Below, piece by piece: positions 59,942 through 64,000 of a DNA stretch of 64,000 nt (its first letter is position 1; every line of letters begins with the position of its first letter). The stretch covers positions 2,712,687-2,776,686 of the forward strand of contig NZ_CP011883.2 in NCBI RefSeq assembly GCF_000340435.2, given 5' to 3'. The notes under the pieces were generated by a model. It worked only from the letters and a program-made list of their open reading frames with translations. It did not search any database and was not told the DNA's origin. This DNA comes from Mycobacterium haemophilum DSM 44634 (lineage in GTDB: Bacteria > Actinomycetota > Actinomycetes > Mycobacteriales > Mycobacteriaceae). Made by a program: the position numbers and the translations under genes.

Positions 59942-60280
59942 TCATAACGGGTTCCCGGCTCCATCAGTCAGGATTAGCGCTGCTGTTGGGGCCAGTTCAC
60001 GGACCGCGGCGATACCCGGATCATCTACGGACCCGGCCACCAGCACGGCAGCCTCCAACCCGCTCGCCCCGCTGGACGCGGCGGCGGCGACCGCCGCCTG
60101 CAGGCCGGTCAGCTCGAGCGTTGACAAGGTCACCGGCGCAGCGGCATACGTGCGGCCGTCGACGTCACGGACCGCGGCACCGCTGCCGGCTTCAGCGCGC
60201 GCCATCGCAGCCCGCGCCAGGGCCACCAACTTGGCATCCTCAGCGTCCAGCGGCTCAGCCATGTCGACCGCCGCTGGCAC
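59942..60280 (-). CDS. Cytidine-deaminase-like small protein (Rv2365c-like)
   Basis: A 112-aa Ala-rich protein. The middle ('ALARAAMARAEAGSGAAVRD', 'RTYAAAPVTLSTLELTGLQA', 'VRELAPTAALILTDG') follows the layout of a cytidine deaminase fold. The zinc-binding H/C-A-E and PCxxC motifs are missing, so it is probably not a deaminase. The GTG at 60280 is used by analogy with Rv2365c; an ATG at 60262 would shorten it by six residues. It overlaps the CorC-like gene by 26 bp. Confidence 0.75.
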   Translation of the reverse strand: MPAAVDMAEPLDAEDAKLVALARAAMARAEAGSGAAVRDVDGRTYAAAPVTLSTLELTGLQAAVAAAASSGASGLEAAVLVAGSVDDPGIAAVRELAPTAALILTDGAGNPL

Positions 60281-61562
60281 CTTCGGAACCGTCGGAGTCG
60301 GCTGGGCTCAGCAGCACGGTGCCGATCCGCACCCGCCCCCGAAGATCCGGGCCGCCCTCAGCGTGCAGTCGCAAGCCATGCGATACCACTTCGGCGCCAG
60401 GCAGCGGGACCCGGCCCAGTTCCAGAGCCAGCAGGCCGCCCACCGTGTCGACGTCGAGATCGTCGTCGAATTCCATGCCGTACAGCTCACCAACGTCTTC
60501 GATCGGCAGTCGCGCCGAAACCCGGAAACGTTTGTCGCCCAAGTCTTCTACCGGAGCTGTCTCAGCGTGATCATATTCGTCGGCGATCTCGCCGACGATT
60601 TCTTCCAGCACGTCTTCGATACTGACCAAGCCGGCTATCGCGCCGTACTCGTCGACCAACAGCGCCATATGGTTGCGGTCACGCTGCATTTCACGCAGCA
60701 ACGTATCCAACGGCTTGGAGTCCGGAACAAACACCGCCGGACGCATCACCTGCGCCACGGTGGTGGCACGGCCGCAATCAGGCGAGAAGAACGTATACTG
60801 CACAAGGTCTTTCAGGTACACCACCCCAACGATGTCGTCGACATTCTCGCCGATCACCGGAATACGTGAGTGGCCGCTCCGGACGGCCAGGGTTGTCGCT
60901 TGAGCGGCTGACTTGCCACTTTCGATCCAGATCATCTCGGTGCGCGGCACCATCACCTCACGGGCTGGGGTGTCGCCGAGTTCGAAGACTGATTCGATCA
61001 TCCGACGTTCATCGGCGGCAACCACGCCACGCTGCTGCGCCAGATCGACGACTTCGCGGAGCTCAATCTCGGACGCAAACGGCCCGTTTCGCAGGCCGCG
61101 GCCCGGGGTGAGCGCGTTGCCGACAACCACCAGCAACCGGCTGATCGGCATCAACAGCCATGAGATCACCTGCAACGGAAGGGCTGTCGCCAACGAAATG
61201 GAATATGCGTTCTGGCGGCCCAGGGTGCGTGGGCCAACGCCGATAACCACGAAGCTGACCACCACCATGGTGGTGGCAGCGCCAAACAAGCCCCAGCCCA
61301 GGCCGAGGGTGCCGTAAAGGAACACCACTAGCAGCACGGTCGCAGTGATTTCACATGTGATCCGCAGCAGCACCACCAGGTTGATGTAGCGCGCCCGATC
61401 GGCCATCACCGTGAGCAACCGTCCCGCGCCAGGCCGCTCGTCGCGAACTAGCTCCTGCACCCGGGCCAGCGACACGGTGCTGATGGCGGCGTCGATCGCC
61501 GCGAACAGCCCGCCCAGTCCAATCAACGCGATCACGCCGAGCAGCTGATTCAGGCCGGTCAC
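60255..61562 (-). CDS. CorC/HlyC-family (CNNM) membrane protein with CBS domains
   Basis: A 435-aa protein: a DUF21/CNNM membrane domain (about 1-150), a CBS pair ('MVPRTEMIWIESGKSAAQAT', 'DRNHMALLVDEYGAIAGLVS') and a CorC_HlyC domain ('DDDLDVDTVGGLLALELGRV'). The family is linked to magnesium/cobalt efflux, although it was first named hemolysin-like. The GTG at 61562 overlaps the ybeY stop (GTGA) and gives the length of Rv2366c. Confidence 0.9.
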   Translation of the reverse strand: MTGLNQLLGVIALIGLGGLFAAIDAAISTVSLARVQELVRDERPGAGRLLTVMADRARYINLVVLLRITCEITATVLLVVFLYGTLGLGWGLFGAATTMVVVSFVVIGVGPRTLGRQNAYSISLATALPLQVISWLLMPISRLLVVVGNALTPGRGLRNGPFASEIELREVVDLAQQRGVVAADERRMIESVFELGDTPAREVMVPRTEMIWIESGKSAAQATTLAVRSGHSRIPVIGENVDDIVGVVYLKDLVQYTFFSPDCGRATTVAQVMRPAVFVPDSKPLDTLLREMQRDRNHMALLVDEYGAIAGLVSIEDVLEEIVGEIADEYDHAETAPVEDLGDKRFRVSARLPIEDVGELYGMEFDDDLDVDTVGGLLALELGRVPLPGAEVVSHGLRLHAEGGPDLRGRVRIGTVLLSPADSDGSEGASGGRHG

Positions 61563-62095
61563 GGGTGGTCGAAATACCTTGACTTGTCCAGCAATCGACG
61601 GTCCTTCTCGTTCTGACGGTCGTGCTGATAGGCCTGGACCTGTTCGGCCACCCACTCTTCCAGTAATCGGCTCTGCAGGGCGAACATCTCCTTCTCCTCG
61701 TCCGGCTCACCGTGATCGTAGCCGAGCAGGTGAAGCACACCGTGAATTGTCAGCAGCGCCAACTCATGTCCGAGGCTGTGGCCCGCCGCAGCCGCCTGCT
61801 GCGCGGCGAACGCTGGGCACAGCACAATGTCGCCCAGCATGGAGGGCCCCGGCTCGGGGGCGTCGGGTCGACCACCCGGCTCGAGCTCGTCCATCGGGAA
61901 GCTCATGACGTCCGTCGGCCCGGGCAGGTCCATCCAGCGCATATGCAGATCGGCCATCGCCGCGGTGTCCAGCAGCACCATCGACAGCTCCGCGCCTGGG
62001 TTGACATTCATTTTGGTGATGACAAACCGCGCGACGCTGACCAGTTCCGCTTCGGAGACGTCGATGCCTGACTCGTTAGATACTTCAATGCTCAT
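61559..62095 (-). CDS. ybeY: Endoribonuclease YbeY
   Basis: A 178-aa zinc-dependent RNase for 16S rRNA maturation and ribosome quality control. It has the 'HGVLHLLGYDHGEPDEEKEM' motif with three zinc His, and the conserved 'PTDVMSFPMDE'. It lies between phoH and the CorC-like gene, the usual cluster. It corresponds to Rv2367c. Confidence 0.95.
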   Translation of the reverse strand: MSIEVSNESGIDVSEAELVSVARFVITKMNVNPGAELSMVLLDTAAMADLHMRWMDLPGPTDVMSFPMDELEPGGRPDAPEPGPSMLGDIVLCPAFAAQQAAAAGHSLGHELALLTIHGVLHLLGYDHGEPDEEKEMFALQSRLLEEWVAEQVQAYQHDRQNEKDRRLLDKSRYFDHP

Positions 62096-62134
62096 AAGAT
62101 GCTCATAAAACTCATACGATCGCTCACGCCACCA

Positions 62135-63193
62135 TCATCGACGACTGCGAGCGCCCGACGCCCGCCGAGCCGCCCGATTCATCCCCAAGCCTGGCTCCTC
62201 GTATTTGGCATAGGCGTCGACAATCTCCGACACTAGCCGGTGGCGCACCACATCCACACTGGTCAGCTCCGCAACGTGTATATCGTCGATATTCTCCAGG
62301 ATATCGACCGCCGCGCGCAGACCCGACCTGGCACCGCCCGGCAGATCAACCTGAGTAACGTCCCCGGTGACAACAACTTTCGACCCGAAACCCAGTCGGG
62401 TGAGGAACATCTTCATCTGCTCGGCGGTGGTGTTCTGAGCCTCGTCCAGGACGATGAACGCGTCGTTAAGAGTGCGCCCCCGCATGTACGCTAGCGGCGC
62501 CACCTCGATGACACCGGCCGACATCAGCTTCGGGATCAGCTCGGGGTCCATCATGTCGTACAGCGCGTCGTACAGCGGCCGCAGGTAAGGGTCTATCTTC
62601 TCGCTCAGTGTGCCCGGCAAAAAGCCAAGACGCTCACCGGCTTCCACTGCCGGCCGGGTCAAAATTATCCGGGTCACCTGCTTGGTCTGCAACGCGTTGA
62701 CCGCCTTGGCCATGGCCAGATATGTCTTCCCGGTGCCAGCCGGACCGATCCCGAAGACGATGGTGTTCGCGTCGATCGCGTCAACGTAGCGTTTCTGATT
62801 GAGCGTTTTAGGCCGGATCGTCTTACCGCGGCGCGACAAGATGTCCAAGGTGAGCACTTCAGCCGGCGACTCGTTACCAGTGCCGACCAGCATGGCCACA
62901 CTGTGGCGCACCACCTCCGGCGTCAACGACTGACCACTGGCCACGATGGCCACCAACTCGGAGATCGCCCGCTCGGCGAGCGCAACATCGGCCGGCTCGC
63001 CCGAGAGCGCAACGGCGTTGCCACGCACATGCAGATCGGCGCTCAGCGTGCGTTCGAGGGCGCGCAAATTCTCGTCTGCTGAACCCAGCAAGCCCACGAC
63101 GAGGTCGGGCGGAATATCGATGGTGCTGCGAACGTGAACGTCGGCCCCCAGGGCCTTAGCTGCATCAGCAGCGCTTGTCTCGCGGGGCGTCAC
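62135..63193 (-). CDS. phoH1: PhoH-family ATPase
   Basis: A 352-aa P-loop ATPase: N-terminal KH-like region (about 20-90), Walker A 'GIGPAGTGKTYLAMAKAV', Walker B 'DAFIVLDEAQNTTAEQMKMF' and sensor 'VVVTGDVTQVDLPGG'. PhoH proteins are phosphate-starvation-linked ATPases or RNA helicases and work with YbeY. The length equals Rv2368c. It heads the ybeY-corC-era group. Confidence 0.93.
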   Translation of the reverse strand: MTPRETSAADAAKALGADVHVRSTIDIPPDLVVGLLGSADENLRALERTLSADLHVRGNAVALSGEPADVALAERAISELVAIVASGQSLTPEVVRHSVAMLVGTGNESPAEVLTLDILSRRGKTIRPKTLNQKRYVDAIDANTIVFGIGPAGTGKTYLAMAKAVNALQTKQVTRIILTRPAVEAGERLGFLPGTLSEKIDPYLRPLYDALYDMMDPELIPKLMSAGVIEVAPLAYMRGRTLNDAFIVLDEAQNTTAEQMKMFLTRLGFGSKVVVTGDVTQVDLPGGARSGLRAAVDILENIDDIHVAELTSVDVVRHRLVSEIVDAYAKYEEPGLGMNRAARRASGARSRR

Positions 63194-63276
63194 GTGGTTT
63201 CTGATGCCTGCCTTCTGCGTGCTTCGGGGTTCTGGATTGCGAGTCTACCGCTGGTCAAGCCGCACGTCCGCCGTCC

Positions 63277-63328
63277 ACTGTGAATCTGACGACGCATCAG
63301 CGGCGTGTCGCGTCGTCAGATTCACAGT
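63277..63328. terminator. 19-bp perfect inverted repeat at the rsmE 3' end
   Basis: ACTGTGAATCTGACGACGC (63277-63295) and its exact complement (63310-63328) lie across the rsmE stop, with a 14-bp loop. The right arm encodes the last rsmE codons. It is a likely terminator or mRNA stabiliser between rsmE and phoH. Confidence 0.65.
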
Positions 63329-64000
63329 CGGCGCGTTGATCCCACCGGGGGGTAAGCACACCCAACGCACCCAATGCCACCGCAGCCGCGGTCGACGTCC
63401 GCAGCACGGTAGGGCCGAGCCGGACCGCGACAGCGCCCGCCTCAGTCAATGCGGCGATCTCGTCCGGCGCGATACCGCCTTCGGGACCGACCACCAGCAC
63501 TAGCGAGTTTGCTTGCGCCACAGAGACATCCGCAAAGACGTCGGTGAGCCGATCGGTCGCCGACTCGTGCAAAGCCAGCACCACAGCGCCGGCGGCAACC
63601 TCGTCCCGGATCCGCTGCAGCAGCGCCGCAGTGGTCAGCACCCCGTCGACCGACGGGATGTGCGCCCGGCGAGACTGCCGGGCCGCCGAGCGGGCTACCG
63701 CACGCCACCGGCGCAGCCCCTTGACCACCCGAGCACCGTCCCAGCTTGCCACGCAACGGGCAGACTGCCACGCCACGAACGCATCGGCACCGGCCTCGGT
63801 GGCCATTTCGATGGCCGACTCCGAGCGTTCAGATTTGGGTAGCGCCTGCACCACCGTCACCGGTGGCCGCCCCGGCGCGACCGTCCAGCGTCCCAGTACC
63901 CGGGCACGTAGCCCATTGCGCCCGGCCTGTTCGACCAGGCAGTGCGCAAGGCCACCGGCGCCGTCGCCGAGCACGAGTTCCTCACCGGGACGGATCCGGC
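63297..64000 (-). CDS. rsmE: 16S rRNA m3U1498 methyltransferase RsmE (5' end outside window)
   Basis: The visible part, about 234 codons, is the SPOUT-class methyltransferase: 'TVVQALPKSERSESAIEMAT', 'WQSARCVASWDGARVVKGLR', and the knot 'VLVVGPEGGIAPDEIAAL' with 'VRLGPTVLRTSTAAAVALG' that binds AdoMet. The frame runs past base 64000 without a stop ('RPGEELVLGDGAGG' near the edge), so the true start is outside. It corresponds to Rv2372c. Confidence 0.93.
   Translation of the reverse strand, partial: RIRPGEELVLGDGAGGLAHCLVEQAGRNGLRARVLGRWTVAPGRPPVTVVQALPKSERSESAIEMATEAGADAFVAWQSARCVASWDGARVVKGLRRWRAVARSAARQSRRAHIPSVDGVLTTAALLQRIRDEVAAGAVVLALHESATDRLTDVFADVSVAQANSLVLVVGPEGGIAPDEIAALTEAGAVAVRLGPTVLRTSTAAAVALGALGVLTPRWDQRADCESDDATRR

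Noticed and set aside
60685..61317. Plus-strand frames over the CorC-like gene
   Set aside because: Composition and overlap mark them as shadows of the minus-strand gene.
1..64000. CRISPR arrays, rRNA genes, replication origin
   Set aside because: No regularly spaced repeat-spacer array, no rRNA-like sequence and no DnaA-box cluster was seen on reading through.

Overview
The window is chromosomal DNA of a slow-growing Mycobacterium close to, but distinct from, the M. tuberculosis complex. It is GC-rich, and most intact genes match, in order and often in length, a contiguous tuberculosis-type block from the TldD/TldE pair to RsmE: uspABC, rocE/rocD, the EcfT/ABC pair, narK1, lppP, cysK1/cysE, mez, tRNA-Asn, dnaG, dgt, esxP/esxO, PPE38, glyS, smtB/furB, uppS, recO, amiA2, era, ybeY, phoH and rsmE. 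Family names come from recognising sequence; no search was run.

Layout. (1) 1-2.7 kb is a mobile-element graveyard: an MbcA/Xre-type antitoxin at the edge, IS21-like end repeats, a tRNA-Met, an unidentified broken gene, a deleted tyrosine integrase beside a tRNA 3'-half that looks like its att site, and a TacA/TacT-type toxin-antitoxin pair. (2) 2.8-9.1 kb is a potassium island: two near-duplicate KimA-like permeases, divergent from a two-RCK potassium channel. (3) 9.2-24.9 kb holds TldD/TldE, the Usp sugar importer, the arginine/ornithine cluster (with an unsplit rocD) and its AsnC regulator, a beta-lactamase-fold lipoprotein, an ECF transporter and its MarR neighbour. (4) 25.4-27.7 kb is decayed (VIT1/CCC1, ICMT and acyl-CoA oxidase relics) around one intact ricin-type lectin.

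(5) 27.7-41.3 kb holds the most unusual content, centred on sulfur. A 921-residue protein joins persulfide dioxygenase, three rhodanese domains and a sulfite-oxidase module. It is followed by relics of an AraC regulator and of cysD, then a family 2A encapsulin shell gene with its cysteine desulfurase cargo. Facing these is an apparently leaderless Cys-codon-rich leader ORF upstream of a thioester-type protein, cysK1 and cysE. Together these could oxidise sulfide, store sulfur and make cysteine, with cysteine itself sensed by the leader ORF. (6) 41.3-52.9 kb has tRNA-Asn, dnaG, dgt, a TPM-domain protein, esxP/esxO, a shattered phospholipase C and PPE38. (7) 52.9-64 kb is a compact housekeeping block, mostly one minus-strand operon (zinc regulators, uppS, recO, era, corC, ybeY, phoH, rsmE).

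Many relics lie between intact core genes, pointing to ongoing gene loss. Compared with the remembered M. tuberculosis order, mez has moved downstream of cysE, and several PE/PPE, lipid and molybdopterin genes are absent.
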